A stretch of DNA of 64,000 nt from Pleurodeles waltl (GCF_031143425.1 NC_090437.1:1181942863-1182006862), one strand, 5' to 3'. Counted from the stretch's first letter, positions 1-10,778 are shown. Numbers and translations are program-made. The notes: a model not told the origin generated them from the sequence alone.

Positions 1-331
1 AGTGAGTAGTGCCACATGAAATGGCGGTCACGCCTGCCGTGGACATCACCATCACCATTGTCGTAGATCACCATTGGCTCCAGTTTCCCATTGACAACAA
101 TGTTAACCAATGAGGTTTGCATGGCCGGCGGTATGAGGTCACTTCCATTTGTCCTGCGCATGCAGGACCGGCGGCTACCATTTTACATGTATCTAGTGAA
201 TAGTGGCAGAATATTAGGTGCGTCATGGGTGACATAATGGGAATATTGCACTACTGTACTGTGTCCACACTGTCAAATCAGCTTCTTGTGACTTCTACCT
301 CTGCCATTCTCAGATTTGGTGCAATGCTGAG
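1..331 (+). mobile_element. Harbinger relic, part upstream of the transposase exon (left end outside window)
   Basis: This stretch resembles the reverse complement of the region between the transposase and the second Myb-like gene of the better preserved Harbinger at 20240-29950. Shared blocks, in the same order, include ATGGCGGTCACGCC, CATTGGCTCC and CAATGTTAACCAATG. Just before the LTR at 332 there is a pyrimidine-rich tract ending TTCTCAG, in the position of the TTCCTAG acceptor of the intact copy, so the transposase exon begins here and is split by the gypsy insertion. The left terminus and any second Myb-like gene would lie before base 1. Homology was judged by eye against one other copy. 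Confidence 0.7.
327..331. repeat. Target-site duplication CTGAG, left copy
   Basis: CTGAG immediately precedes the TG of the left LTR and recurs immediately after the CA of the right LTR at 10774-10778. A 5-bp duplication is usual for Ty3/gypsy integrases. It shows that the two LTRs and the interior arrived as one insertion and have not recombined with another copy. Confidence 0.92.
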
Positions 332-3016
332 TGTAGGAAGTTGGCTCTGTATGTGCTATTTCAAAGTAAGGAATAGCATGCACAGAGTCCAAGGGTTCCC
401 CTTAGAGGTAAAATAGTGGTAAAAATAGATAATACCAATGCTCTCTTTTGTAGTAGTGTGGTCGAGCAGTAGGCTTATCCAAGGAGTAGTGTTAAGCATT
501 TGTTGTACATACACATAGACAATAAATGAGGTACACACACTCAGAGACAAATCCAGCCAATAGGTTTTTGAATAGAAAAATATCTTTTCTTAGTTTATTT
601 TAAGAACCACAGGTTCAAATTCTACATGTAATATCTCATTCGAAAGGTATTGCAGGTAAGTACTTTAGGAACTTCAAATCATCAAAATTGCATGTATACT
701 TGTCAAGTTATTGACAAATAGCTATTTCAAAAGTGGACACAGTGCAATTTTCACAGTTCCTGGGGGAGGTAAGTTTTTGTTAGGTTAACCAGGTAAGTAA
801 GACACTTACAGGGCTTAGTTCTTGGTCCAAGGTAGCCCACCGTTGGGGGTTCAGAGCAACCCCAAAGTCACCACACCAGCAGCTCAGGGCCGGTCAGGTG
901 CAGAGTTCAAAGTGGTGCCCAAAACACATAGGCTAGAATGGAGAGAAGGGGGTGCCCCGGTTCCGGTCTGCTTGCAGGTAAGTACCCGCGTCTTCGGAGG
1001 GCAGACCAGAGGGGTTTTGTAGGGCACCGGGGGGGACACAAGCCCACACAGAAATTTCACCCTCAGCGGCGCGGGGGCGGCCGGGTGCAGTGTAGGAACA
1101 AGCGTCGGGTTCGCAATGTTAGTCTATGAGAGATCTCGGGATCTCTTCAGCGCTGCAGGCAGGCAAGGGGGGGGTTCCTCGGGGAAACCTCCACTTGGGC
1201 AAGGGAGAGGGACTCCTGGGGGTCACTTCTCCAGTGAAAGTCCGGTCCTTCAGGTCCTGGGGGCTGCGGGTGCAGGGTCTCTCCCAGGCGTCGGGACTTT
1301 AGGTTCAAAGAGTCGCGGTCAGGGGAAGCCTCGGGATTCCCTCTGCAGGCGGCGCTGTGGGGGCTCAGGGGGGACAGGTTTTGGTACTCACAGTATCAGA
1401 GTAGTCCTGGGGTCCCTCCTGAGGTGTTGGATCGCCACCAGCCGAGTCGGGGTCGCCGGGTGCAGTGTTGCAAGTCTCACGCTTCTTGCGGGGAGCTTGC
1501 AGGGTTCTTTAAAGCTGCTGGAAACAAAGTTGCAGCTTTTCTTGGAGCAGGTCCGCTGTCCTCGGGAGTTTCTTGTCTTTTCGAAGCAGGAGCAGTCCTC
1601 AGAGGATGTCGAGGTCGCTGGTCCCTTTGGAAGGCGTCGCTGGAGCAGGGTCTTTGGAAGGCAGGAGACAGGCCGGTGAGTTTCTGGAGCCAAGGCAGTT
1701 GTCGTCTTCTGGTCTTCCTCTGCAGGGGTTTTTCAGCTAGGCAGTCCTTCTTCTTGTAGTTGCAGGAATCTAATTTTCTAGGGTTCAGGGTAGCCCTTAA
1801 ATACTAAATTTAAGGGCGTGTTTAGGTCTGGGGGGTTAGTAGCCAATGGCTACTAGCCCTGAGGGTGGGTACACCCTCTTTGTGCCTCCTCCCAAGGGGA
1901 GGGGGTCACAATCCTAACCCTATTGGGGGAATCCTCCATCTGCAAGATGGAGGATTTCTAAAAGTTAGAGTCACTTCAGCTCAGGACACCTTAGGGGCTG
2001 TCCTGACTGGCCAGTGACTCCTCCTTGTTTTTCTCATTATTTTCTCCGGCCTTGCCGCCAAAAGTGGGGCCTGGCCGGAGGGGGCGGGCAACTCCACTAG
2101 CTGGAGTGTCCTGCTGGGTTGGCACAAAGGAGGTGAGCCTTTGAGGCTCACCGCCAGGTGTGACAATTCCTGCCTGGGGGAGGTGTTAGCATCTCCACCC
2201 AGTGCAGGCTTTGTTACTGGCCTCAGAGTGACAAAGGCACTCTCCCCATGGGGCCAGCAACATGTCTCGGTTTGTGGCAGGCTGCTAAAACTAGTCAGCC
2301 TACACAGATAGTCGGTTAAGTTTCAGGGGGCACCTCTAAGGTGCCCTCTGTGGTGTATTTTACAATAAAATGTACACTGGCATCAGTGTGCATTTATTGT
2401 GCTGAGAAGTTTGATACCAAACTTCCCAGTTTTCAGTGTAGCCATTATGGTGCTGTGGAGTTCGTGTTTGACAGACTCCCAGACCATATACTCTTATGGC
2501 TACCCTGCACTTACAATGTCTAAGGTTTTGTTTAGACACTGTAGGGGTACCATGCTCATGCACTGGTACCCTCACCTATGGTATAGTGCACCCTGCCTTA
2601 GGGCTGTAAGGCCTGCTAGAGGGGTGTCTTACCTATACTGCATAGGCAGTGAGAGGCTGGCATGGCACCCTGAGGGGAGTGCCATGTCGACTTACTCGTT
2701 TTGTCCTCACTAGCACACACAAGCTGGCAAGCAGTGTGTCTGTGCTGAGTGAGAGGTCTCCAGGGTGGCATAAGACATGCTGCAGCCCTTAGAGACCTTC
2801 CTTGGCATCAGGGCCCTTGGTACTAGAAGTACCAGTTACAAGGGACTTATCTGGATGCCAGGGTCTGCCAATTGTGGATACAAAAGTACAGGTTAGGGAA
2901 AGAACACTGGTGCTGGGGCCTGGTTAGCAGGCCTCAGCACACTTTCAATTGTAAACATAGCATCAGCAAAGGCAAAAAGTCAGGGGGCAACCATGCCAAG
3001 GAGGCATTTCCTTACA
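332..3016 (-). repeat. Long terminal repeat, 3' LTR in element orientation
   Basis: This LTR begins TGTAGG and ends CTTACA on the plus strand, i.e. TGTAAG to CCTACA in the element's own direction, with the usual TG/CA ends. At 2685 bp it is very long for a Ty3/gypsy LTR. AATAAA signals on the minus strand occur near 2393 and 594. Short perfect inverted repeats lie inside, for example around 1932-1956 (CCTCCATCT and AGATGGAGG). The many small open frames in it lack recognisable domains and are identical in both LTRs only because the LTRs are young. Confidence 0.93.
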
Positions 3017-3019
3017 CAA

Positions 3020-3027
3020 CCCCCCCC
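3020..3027 (-). promoter_or_regulatory. Polypurine tract next to the 3' LTR
   Basis: On the minus strand a run of eight G residues lies three bases before the 3' LTR, preceded by an AAAGAGG-type purine stretch on the plus strand side. This is the position where plus-strand DNA synthesis is primed in LTR elements. The identification rests on position and base composition. Confidence 0.7.
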
Positions 3028-3045
3028 AAACGAAAGAGGATGAGA

Positions 3046-6000
3046 CTAACCTTTCCCAAGAGAGTCTTCATTTTCTAAGTGGAAGAACCTGGAAAGGCCA
3101 TCTGCATTGGCATGGGCAGTCCCAGGTCTGTGTTCCACTATAAAGTCCATTCCCTGTAGGGAGATGGACCACCTCAACAGTTTAGGATTTTCACCTTTCA
3201 TTTGCATCAGCCATTTGAGAGGTCTGTGGTCAGTTTGAACTAGGAAGTGAGTCCCAAAGAGGTATGGTCTCAGCTTCTTCAGGGACCAAACCACAGCAAA
3301 GGCCTCCCTCTCAATGGCACTCCAACGCTGCTCCCTGGGGAGTAACCTCCTGCTAATGAAAGCAACAGGCTGGTCAAGGCCATCATCATTTGTTTGGGAC
3401 AAAACTGCCCCTATCCCATGTTCAGAGGCATCAGTCTGCACAATGAACTGCTTAGAATAATCTGGAGCTTTTAGAACTGGTGCTGAGCACATTGCTTGTT
3501 TCAGGGTGTCAAAGGCCTGTTGGCATTCCACAGTCCAGTTCACTTTCTTGGGCATTTTCTTGGAGGTGAGTTCAGTGAGGGCTGTCACAATGGATCCATA
3601 TCCCTTCACAAACCTCCTGTAATACCCAGTCAAGCCAAGGAATGCCCTGACTTGAGTCTGGGTTTTTGGAGCTACCCAGTCCAGAATAGTCTGGATCTTG
3701 GGTTGGAGTGGCTGAACTTGGCCTCCACCTACAAGGTGGCCCAAGTAAACCACAGTTCCCTGCCCTATCTGGCATTTGGATGCCTTGATAGAGAGGCCTG
3801 CAGATTGCAGAGCCTTCAAAACCTTCCTCAGGTGGACCAGGTGATCCTGCCAGGTGGAGCTAAAGACAGCAATATCATCAAGATAAGCTGTGCTAAAGGA
3901 CTCCAAGCCAGCAAGGACTTGATTCACCAACCTTTGGAAGGTGGCAGGGGCATTCTTTAAACCAAAGGGCATAACAGTAAACTGATAATGCCCATCAGGT
4001 GTGGAGAATGCTGTCTTTTCTTTTGCTCCAGGTGCCATTTTTATTTGCCAGTACCCTGCTGTCAAGTCAAAGGTACTTAGAAATTTGGCAGCACCTAATT
4101 TATCAATGAGCTCATCAGCTCTTGGAATTGGATGGGCATCTGTCTTGGTGACAGAATTGAGCCCTCTGTAGTCCACACAAAACCTCATCTCTTTCTTTCC
4201 ATCTTTGGTGTGAGGTTTGGGGACTAAGACCACTGGGCTAGCCCAGGGGCTGTCAGAGCGCTCAATTACTCCCAATTCCAGCATCTTGTGGACTTCCACC
4301 TTGATGCTTTCCTTAACATGGTCAGACTGTCTAAAGATTTTGTTTTTGACAGGCATGCTGTCTCCTGTGTCCACATCATGGGTACACAGGTGTGTCTGAC
4401 CAGGGGTTAAGGAGAAGAGTTCAGGAAACTGTTGTAGGACTCTCCTACAATCAGCTTGCTGTTGGCCAGAGAGGGTGTCTGAGTAGATCACTCCATCTAC
4501 TGTGCCATCTTTTGGGTCTGATGACAGAAGATCAGGGAGAGGTTCACTCTCTGCCTCCTGATCCTCATCTGTTACCATCAACAGATTGACATCAGCCCTG
4601 TCATGGAAGAGCTTAAGGCGGTTCACATGGATCACCCTCTTGGGGCTCCTGCTTGTGCCCAGGTCCACCAGGTAGGTGACCTGACTCTTCCTTTCTAGTA
4701 CCGGGTAAGGGCCACTCCATTTGTCCTGGAGTGCCCTGGGAGCCACAGGCTCCAGAACCCAGACTTTCTGCCCTGGTTGGAACTCAACCAGTGCAGCCTT
4801 TTGGTCATACCAAAACTTCTGGAGCTGTTGGCTGGCCTCAAGGTTTTTGGTTGCCTTTTCCATGTACTCTGCCATTCTAGAGCGAAGGCCAAGTACATAG
4901 TCCACTATGTCCTGTTTAGGCTCATGGAGAGGTCTCTCCCAGCCTTCTTTAACAAGGGCAAGTGGTCCCCTTACAGGATGACCAAACAGAAGTTCAAAGG
5001 GTGAGAATCCTACTCCCTTCTGTGGCACCTCTCTGTAAGCGAAAAGCAGACATGGCAAGAGGACATCCCATCTCCTTTTGAGCTTTTCTGGGAGCCCCAT
5101 GATCATGCCTTTTAATGTCTTGTTGAATCTCTCAACCAAGCCATTAGTTTGTGGATGGTATGGTGTAGTGAATTTATAAGTCACTCCACACTCATTCCAC
5201 ATGTGCTTTAGGTATGCTGACATGAAGTTGGTACCTCTGTCAGACACCACCTCCTTAGGGAAACCCACTCTGGTAAAGATACCAATGAGGGCCTTGGCTA
5301 CTGCAGGGGCAGTAGTCGACCTAAGGGGAATAGCTTCAGGATACCTGGTAGCATGATCCACTACTACCAGGATATACATATTTCCTGAGGCTGTGGGAGG
5401 TTCCAGTGGACCAACTATGTCCACACCCACTCTTTCAAAGGGAACCCCCACCACTGGAAGTGGAATGAGGGGGGCCTTTGGGTGCCCACCTGTCTTACCA
5501 CTGGCTTGACAGGTGGGGCAGGAGAGGCAAAACTCCTTAACCATGTTGGACATATTGGGCCAGTAGAAGTGGTTGACTAACCTCTCCCACGTCTTGGTTT
5601 GTCCCAAATGTCCAGCAAGGGGAATGTCATGGGCCAATGTTAGGATGAACTTCCTGAACAGCTGAGGCACTACCACTCTCCTAGTGGCACCAGGTTTGGG
5701 GTCTCTGGCCTCAGTGTACAGGAGTCCATCTTCCCAATAGACCCTATGTGTTCCATTTTTCTTGCCTTTGGACTCTTCAGCAGCTTGCTGCCTAAGGCCT
5801 TCAAGAGAGGGACAGGTTTCTTGTCCCTTACACAGCTCCTCCCTTGAGGGTCCCCCTGGGCCTAAGAGCTCAACCTGATAAGGTTCAAGCTCCAAAGGCT
5901 CAGTTCCCTCAGAGGGCAGAACTTCTTCCTGAGAAGAGAGGTTCCCTTTCTTTTGCTGTGTTGCAGTTGGTTTCCCAACTGACTTTCCTGTTCTCTTGGT

Positions 6001-7824
6001 AGGCTGGGCCATTCTTCCAGACTCCAGCTCTACTTGTTCACCCTGTGCCTTGCACTGTGCTCTTGTTTTCACACACACCAGTTCAGGGATACCCAGCATT
6101 GCTGCATGGGTTTTTAGTTCTACCTCAGCCCATGCTGAGGACTCCAGGTCATTTCCAAGCAGACAGTCCACTGGGATATTTGAGGAGACCACCACCTGTT
6201 TTAGGCCATTGACCCCTCCCCATTCTAAAGTAACCATTGCCATGGGATGTACTTTTCTCTGATTGTCAGCGTTGGTGACTGTGTAAGTTTTTCCAGTCAG
6301 GTATTGGCCAGGGGAAACCAGGTTCTCTGTCACCATGGTGACACTGGCACCTGTATCCCTCAGGCCCTCTATTCTAATCCCATTAATTAAGAGTTGCTGT
6401 CTGTATTTTTGCATGTTAGGCGGCCAGACAGCTAGTGTGGCTAAATCCACCCCACCCTCAGAAACTAGAGTAGCTTCAGTGTGGACCCTGATTTGCTCTG
6501 GGCACACTGTTGATCCCACTTGGAGACTAGCCATACCAGTGTTACCTGGATGGGAGTTTGGAGTGGAACCTTTCTTGGGACAGGCCTTGTCTCCAGTTTG
6601 GTGTCCATGCGGTTTACAGCTATGACACCAGGCCTTTTTGGGATCAAAGTTTTTACCCTTGTACCCATTGTTTTGTGAAGAGGCTCTGGGCCCACCCTCC
6701 TGTGCAGGTTTTTGGGGGCCTGTAGAAGACTCTTTACTATTTTTAGTTTTGGTTGTCTCATCACCCTTCCCCTGGGGAGTCTTTGTGACCCCTTTCTTTT
6801 GGTCACCCCCTGTTGAAGTCTTGGACACCCTTGTCTTGACCCAATGGTCCGCCTTCTTTCCCAATTCTTGGGGAGAAATTGGTCCTAGGTCTACCAGATG
6901 CTGATGCAGTTTATCATTGAAACAATTACTTAACAGGTGTTCTTTCACAAATAAATTGTACAGCCCATCATAATTACTTACACCACTGCCTTGAATCCAA
7001 CCATCTAGTGTTTTCACTGAGTAGTCTACAAAGTCAACCCAGGTCTGGCTCGAGGATTTTTGAGCCCCCCTGAATCTAATCCTATACTCCTCAGTGGAGA
7101 ATCCAAAGCCCTCAATCAGGGTACCCTTCATGAGGTCATAAGATTCTGCATCTTGTCCAGAGAGTGTGAGGAGTCTATCCCTACACTTTCCTGTGAACAT
7201 TTCCCAAAGGAGAGCACCCCAGTGAGATCTGTTCACTTTTCTGGTTACACAAGCCCTCTCAAAAGCTGTGAACCATTTGGTGATGTCATCACCATCTTCA
7301 TATTTAGTTACAATCCCTTTAGGGATTTTCAACATGTCAGGAGAATCTCTGACCCTATTTATGTTGCTGCCACCATTGATGGGTCCTAGGCCCATCTCTT
7401 GTCTTTCCCTCTCTATGGCTAGGATCTGTCTTTCCAAAGCCAATCTTTTGGCCATCCTGGCTAACTGGATGTCCTCTTCACTGGGGCTATCCTCAGTGAT
7501 TTCAAAGGTGTTGGTCTCTCCTGTGAGGGAACCAGCATCTCTGACTATTATTTTAGGAGTCAGGGTTTGAGGGACCCTGTCCTCCCTAGATAGGACTGGT
7601 AGGGGGGAATTTTCCTCCAAGTCACTATCCTCTTCCTCTGAGTTGCCACCCTCAGAGGGGTTGGCCTTTTCAAACTCTGCCAAAAGCTCCTGGAGCTGTA
7701 TTTTGGTAGGTTTGGGGCCCATTGTTATTTTCTTTATTTTACAGAGTGACCTTAGCTCCCTCATCTTAAGATGGAGGTAAGGTGTGGTGTCGAGTTCCAC
7801 CACAGTCACATCTGTGCTAGACAT
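3046..7824 (-). CDS. Gag-Pol polyprotein, Gmr1-type Ty3/gypsy (1592 aa, intact)
   Basis: One uninterrupted frame encodes both gag and pol. Residues about 20-50 resemble a SAP-like helix pair. Residues about 165-330 are capsid, with a C-terminal part (about 245-330) like the SCAN domain. A zinc knuckle follows (C400, C403, H408, C415, so CX2CX4HX6C, with a longer last spacer than usual). The aspartic protease has DTGAS at 490-494. Integrase comes next: a zinc-binding domain with H732/H739 and C769/C772, the catalytic triad D802, D862, E898 (spacing 59 and 35), and a GPY motif at 1038-1040. Reverse transcriptase then has FCVDYRGLN at 1215-1223 and YLDD at 1314-1317, followed by RNase H with D1465, E1507, D1532 and D1575. 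Every catalytic residue I looked for is present. The ATG lies 264 bases inside the 5' LTR and the stop 29 bases before the 3' LTR. There is no env frame. No frameshift separates gag from pol, so the Gag:Pol ratio must be set some other way. Confidence 0.96.
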   Translation of the reverse strand: MSSTDVTVVELDTTPYLHLKMRELRSLCKIKKITMGPKPTKIQLQELLAEFEKANPSEGGNSEEEDSDLEENSPLPVLSREDRVPQTLTPKIIVRDAGSLTGETNTFEITEDSPSEEDIQLARMAKRLALERQILAIERERQEMGLGPINGGSNINRVRDSPDMLKIPKGIVTKYEDGDDITKWFTAFERACVTRKVNRSHWGALLWEMFTGKCRDRLLTLSGQDAESYDLMKGTLIEGFGFSTEEYRIRFRGAQKSSSQTWVDFVDYSVKTLDGWIQGSGVSNYDGLYNLFVKEHLLSNCFNDKLHQHLVDLGPISPQELGKKADHWVKTRVSKTSTGGDQKKGVTKTPQGKGDETTKTKNSKESSTGPQKPAQEGGPRASSQNNGYKGKNFDPKKAWCHSCKPHGHQTGDKACPKKGSTPNSHPGNTGMASLQVGSTVCPEQIRVHTEATLVSEGGVDLATLAVWPPNMQKYRQQLLINGIRIEGLRDTGASVTMVTENLVSPGQYLTGKTYTVTNADNQRKVHPMAMVTLEWGGVNGLKQVVVSSNIPVDCLLGNDLESSAWAEVELKTHAAMLGIPELVCVKTRAQCKAQGEQVELESGRMAQPTKRTGKSVGKPTATQQKKGNLSSQEEVLPSEGTEPLELEPYQVELLGPGGPSREELCKGQETCPSLEGLRQQAAEESKGKKNGTHRVYWEDGLLYTEARDPKPGATRRVVVPQLFRKFILTLAHDIPLAGHLGQTKTWERLVNHFYWPNMSNMVKEFCLSCPTCQASGKTGGHPKAPLIPLPVVGVPFERVGVDIVGPLEPPTASGNMYILVVVDHATRYPEAIPLRSTTAPAVAKALIGIFTRVGFPKEVVSDRGTNFMSAYLKHMWNECGVTYKFTTPYHPQTNGLVERFNKTLKGMIMGLPEKLKRRWDVLLPCLLFAYREVPQKGVGFSPFELLFGHPVRGPLALVKEGWERPLHEPKQDIVDYVLGLRSRMAEYMEKATKNLEASQQLQKFWYDQKAALVEFQPGQKVWVLEPVAPRALQDKWSGPYPVLERKSQVTYLVDLGTSRSPKRVIHVNRLKLFHDRADVNLLMVTDEDQEAESEPLPDLLSSDPKDGTVDGVIYSDTLSGQQQADCRRVLQQFPELFSLTPGQTHLCTHDVDTGDSMPVKNKIFRQSDHVKESIKVEVHKMLELGVIERSDSPWASPVVLVPKPHTKDGKKEMRFCVDYRGLNSVTKTDAHPIPRADELIDKLGAAKFLSTFDLTAGYWQIKMAPGAKEKTAFSTPDGHYQFTVMPFGLKNAPATFQRLVNQVLAGLESFSTAYLDDIAVFSSTWQDHLVHLRKVLKALQSAGLSIKASKCQIGQGTVVYLGHLVGGGQVQPLQPKIQTILDWVAPKTQTQVRAFLGLTGYYRRFVKGYGSIVTALTELTSKKMPKKVNWTVECQQAFDTLKQAMCSAPVLKAPDYSKQFIVQTDASEHGIGAVLSQTNDDGLDQPVAFISRRLLPREQRWSAIEREAFAVVWSLKKLRPYLFGTHFLVQTDHRPLKWLMQMKGENPKLLRWSISLQGMDFIVEHRPGTAHANADGLSRFFHLENEDSLGKG

Positions 7825-8069
7825 TTTGCTTCTAAAAGTTGGAATACTTTTTAAGAATCTACAACTGGTTCTAGAATCTAATTCAAACTTTTACAAACTT
7901 TTAAACTCTAAAAGAAATGCTAAACAGGATCTAACACAAGGCCCTAGCAGGTCTTTTAAGAATTTAGAAAACTTTTCAAATTGCAAAAATGAATTTCTAA
8001 TGACAATTTTGGAATTTGTCGTGTGATCAGGTATTGGCTGAGTAGTCCAGCAAATGCAAAGTCTTGTAC

Positions 8070-8087
8070 CCCACCGCTGATCCACCA
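8070..8087 (-). promoter_or_regulatory. Primer binding site next to the 5' LTR
   Basis: One base inside the 5' LTR the minus strand reads TGGTGGATCAGCGGTGGG, starting with the TGG that pairs with a tRNA 3' CCA. The plus-strand complement contains CCCACCGCTG, which resembles the 3' end of some vertebrate tRNA-Leu genes, but the match is broken by extra bases before CCA. The tRNA assignment is therefore weak. Confidence 0.65.
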
Positions 8088-8088
8088 A

Positions 8089-10773
8089 TGTAGGAAGTTG
8101 GCTCTGTATGTGCTATTTCAAAGTAAGGAATAGCATGCACAGAGTCCAAGGGTTCCCCTTAGAGGTAAAATAGTGGTAAAAATAGATAATACCAATGCTC
8201 TATTTTGTGGTAGTGTGGTCGAGCAGTAGGCTTATCCAAGGAGTAGTGTTAAGCATTTGTTGTACATACACATAGACAATAAATGAGGTACACACACTCA
8301 GAGACAAATCCAGCCAATAGGTTTTTGTATAGAAAAATATCTTTTCTTAGTTTATTTTAAGAACCACAGGTTAAAATTCTACATGTAACATCTCATTCGA
8401 AAGGTATTGCAGGTAAGTACTTTAGGAACTTCAAATCATCAAAATTGCATGTATACTTTTCAAGTTATTGACAAATAGCTATTTCAAAAGTGGACACAGT
8501 GCAATTTTCACAGTTCCTGGGGGAGGTAAGTTTTTGTTAGGTTAACCAGGTAAGTAAGACACTTACAGGGCTTAGTTCTTGGTCCAAGGTAGCCCACCGT
8601 TGGGGGTTCAGAGCAACCCCAAAGTCACCACACCAGCAGCTCAGGGCCGGTCAGGTGCAGAGTTCAAAGTGGTGCCCAAAACACATAGGCTAGAATGGAG
8701 AGAAGGGGGTGCCCCGGTTCCGGTCTGCTTGCAGGTAAGTACCCGCGTCTTCGGAGGGCAGACCAGGGGGGGTTTGTAGGGCACCGGGGGGGACACAAGC
8801 CCACACAGAAATTTCACCCTCAGCGGCGCGGGGGCGGCCGGGTGCAGTGTAGGAACAAGCGTCGGGTTCGCAATGTTAGTCTATGAGAGATCTCGGGATC
8901 TCTTCAGCGCTGCAGGCAGGCAAGGGGGGGGTTCCTCGGGGAAACCTCCACTTGGGCAAGGGAGAGGGACTCCTGGGGGTCACTTCTCCAGTGAAAGTCC
9001 GGTCCTTCAGGTCCTGGGGGCTGCGGGTGCAGGGTCTCTCCCAGGCGTCGGGACTTTAGGTTCAAAGAGTCGCGGTCAGGGGAAGCCTCGGGATTCCCTC
9101 TGCAGGCGGCGCTGTGGGGGCTCAGGGGGGACAGGTTTTGGTACTCACAGTATCAGAGTAGTCCTGGGGTCCCTCCTGAGGTGTTGGATCGCCACCAGCC
9201 GAGTCGGGGTCGCCGGGTGCAGTGTTGCAAGTCTCACGCTTCTTGCGGGGAGCTTGCAGGGTTCTTTAAAGCTGCTGGAAACAAAGTTGCAGCTTTTCTT
9301 GGAGCAGGTCCGCTGTCCTCGGGAGTTTCTTGTCTTTTCGAAGCAGGAGCAGTCCTCAGAGGATGTCGAGGTCGCTGGTCCCTTTGGAAGGCGTCGCTGG
9401 AGCAGGGTCTTTGGAAGGCAGGAGACAGGCCGGTGAGTTTCTGGAGCCAAGGCAGTTGTCGTCTTCTGGTCTTCCTCTGCAGGGGTTTTTCAGCTAGGCA
9501 GTCCTTCTTCTTGTAGTTGCAGGAATCTAATTTTCTAGGGTTCAGGGTAGCCCTTAAATACTAAATTTAAGGGCGTGTTTAGGTCTGGGGGGTTAGTAGC
9601 CAATGGCTACTAGCCCTGAGGGTGGGTACACCCTCTTTGTGCCTCCTCCCAAGGGGAGGGGGTCACAATCCTAACCCAATTGGGGGAATCCTCCATCTGC
9701 AAGATGGAGGATTTCTAAAAGTTAGAGTCACTTCAGCTCAGGACACCTTAGGGGCTGTCCTGACTGGCCAGTGACTCCTCCTTGTTTTTCTCATTATTTT
9801 CTCCGGCCTTGCCGCCAAAAGTGGGGCCTGGCCGGAGGGGGCGGGCAACTCCACTAGCTGGAGTGTCCTGCTGGGTTGGCACAAAGGAGGTGAGCCTTTG
9901 AGGCTCACCGCCAGGTGTGACAATTCCTGCCTGGGGGAGGTGTTAGCATCTCCACCCAGTGCAGGCTTTGTTACTGGCCTCAGAGTGACAAAGGCACTCT
10001 CCCCATGGGGCCAGCAACATGTCTCGGTTTGTGGCAGGCTGCTAAAACTAGTCAGCCTACACAGATAGTCGGTTAAGTTTCAGGGGGCACCTCTAAGGTG
10101 CCCTCTGTGGTGTATTTTACAATAAAATGTACACTGGCATCAGTGTGCATTTATTGTGCTGAGAAGTTTGATACCAAACTTCCCAGTTTTCAGTGTAGCC
10201 ATTATGGTGCTGTGGAGTTCGTGTTTGACAGACTCCCAGACCATATACTCTTATGGCTACCCTGCACTTACAATGTCTAAGGTTTTGTTTAGACACTGTA
10301 GGGGTACCATGCTCATGCACTGGTACCCTCACCTATGGTATAGTGCACCCTGCCTTAGGGCTGTAAGGCCTGCTAGAGGGGTGTCTTACCTATACTGCAT
10401 AGGCAGTGAGAGGCTGGCATGGCACCCTGAGGGGAGTGCCATGTCGACTTACTCGTTTTGTCCTCACTAGCACACACAAGCTGGCAAGCAGTGTGTCTGT
10501 GCTGAGTGAGAGGTCTCCAGGGTGGCATAAGACATGCTGCAGCCCTTAGAGACCTTCCTTGGCATCAGGGCCCTTGGTACTAGAAGTACCAGTTACAAGG
10601 GACTTATCTGGATGCCAGGGTCTGCCAATTGTGGATACAAAAGTACAGGTTAGGGAAAGAACACTGGTGCTGGGGCCTGGTTAGCAGGCCTCAGCACACT
10701 TTCAATTGTAAACATAGCATCAGCAAAGGCAAAAAGTCAGGGGGCAACCATGCCAAGGAGGCATTTCCTTACA
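8089..10773 (-). repeat. Long terminal repeat, 5' LTR in element orientation
   Basis: This is the second copy of the 2685-bp LTR, offset exactly 7757 bases from the first with no net indel. It carries the promoter for the minus-strand element transcript, although I could not place a convincing TATA box. AATAAA on the minus strand lies near 10150. It ends TTACA at 10773, followed by the CTGAG duplication. Confidence 0.93.
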
Positions 10774-10778
10774 CTGAG
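10774..10778. repeat. Target-site duplication CTGAG, right copy
   Basis: This matches 327-331 exactly and abuts the CA end of the right LTR. Confidence 0.92.

Larger units (their letters stand above)
332..10773 (-). mobile_element. Complete Ty3/gypsy LTR retrotransposon, Gmr1-like, 10.4 kb
   Basis: The element is bounded by two direct 2685-bp LTRs (332-3016 and 8089-10773, offset 7757) and by CTGAG duplications. It reads on the minus strand: 5' LTR at 8089-10773, primer binding site, gag-pol, polypurine tract, 3' LTR at 332-3016. By eye the LTRs differ at about nine positions (near 440, 448, 571, 634, 650, 704, 1010, 1016 and 1929), so the insertion is recent. The coding frame is open throughout. 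It interrupts the transposase exon of an older Harbinger element whose halves continue at 1-331 and from 10774. Integrase lying before reverse transcriptase places it in the Gmr1 group. Whether it is still mobile cannot be told from sequence alone. Confidence 0.95.

Noticed and set aside
822..2713. Protein-coding frames (up to 187 aa) in the LTR, duplicated at 8579-10470
   Set aside because: They have no recognisable domains; identity between copies reflects the young LTRs, not coding constraint.
3496..7389. Plus-strand frames opposite gag-pol
   Set aside because: They are antisense shadows of the intact polyprotein frame.
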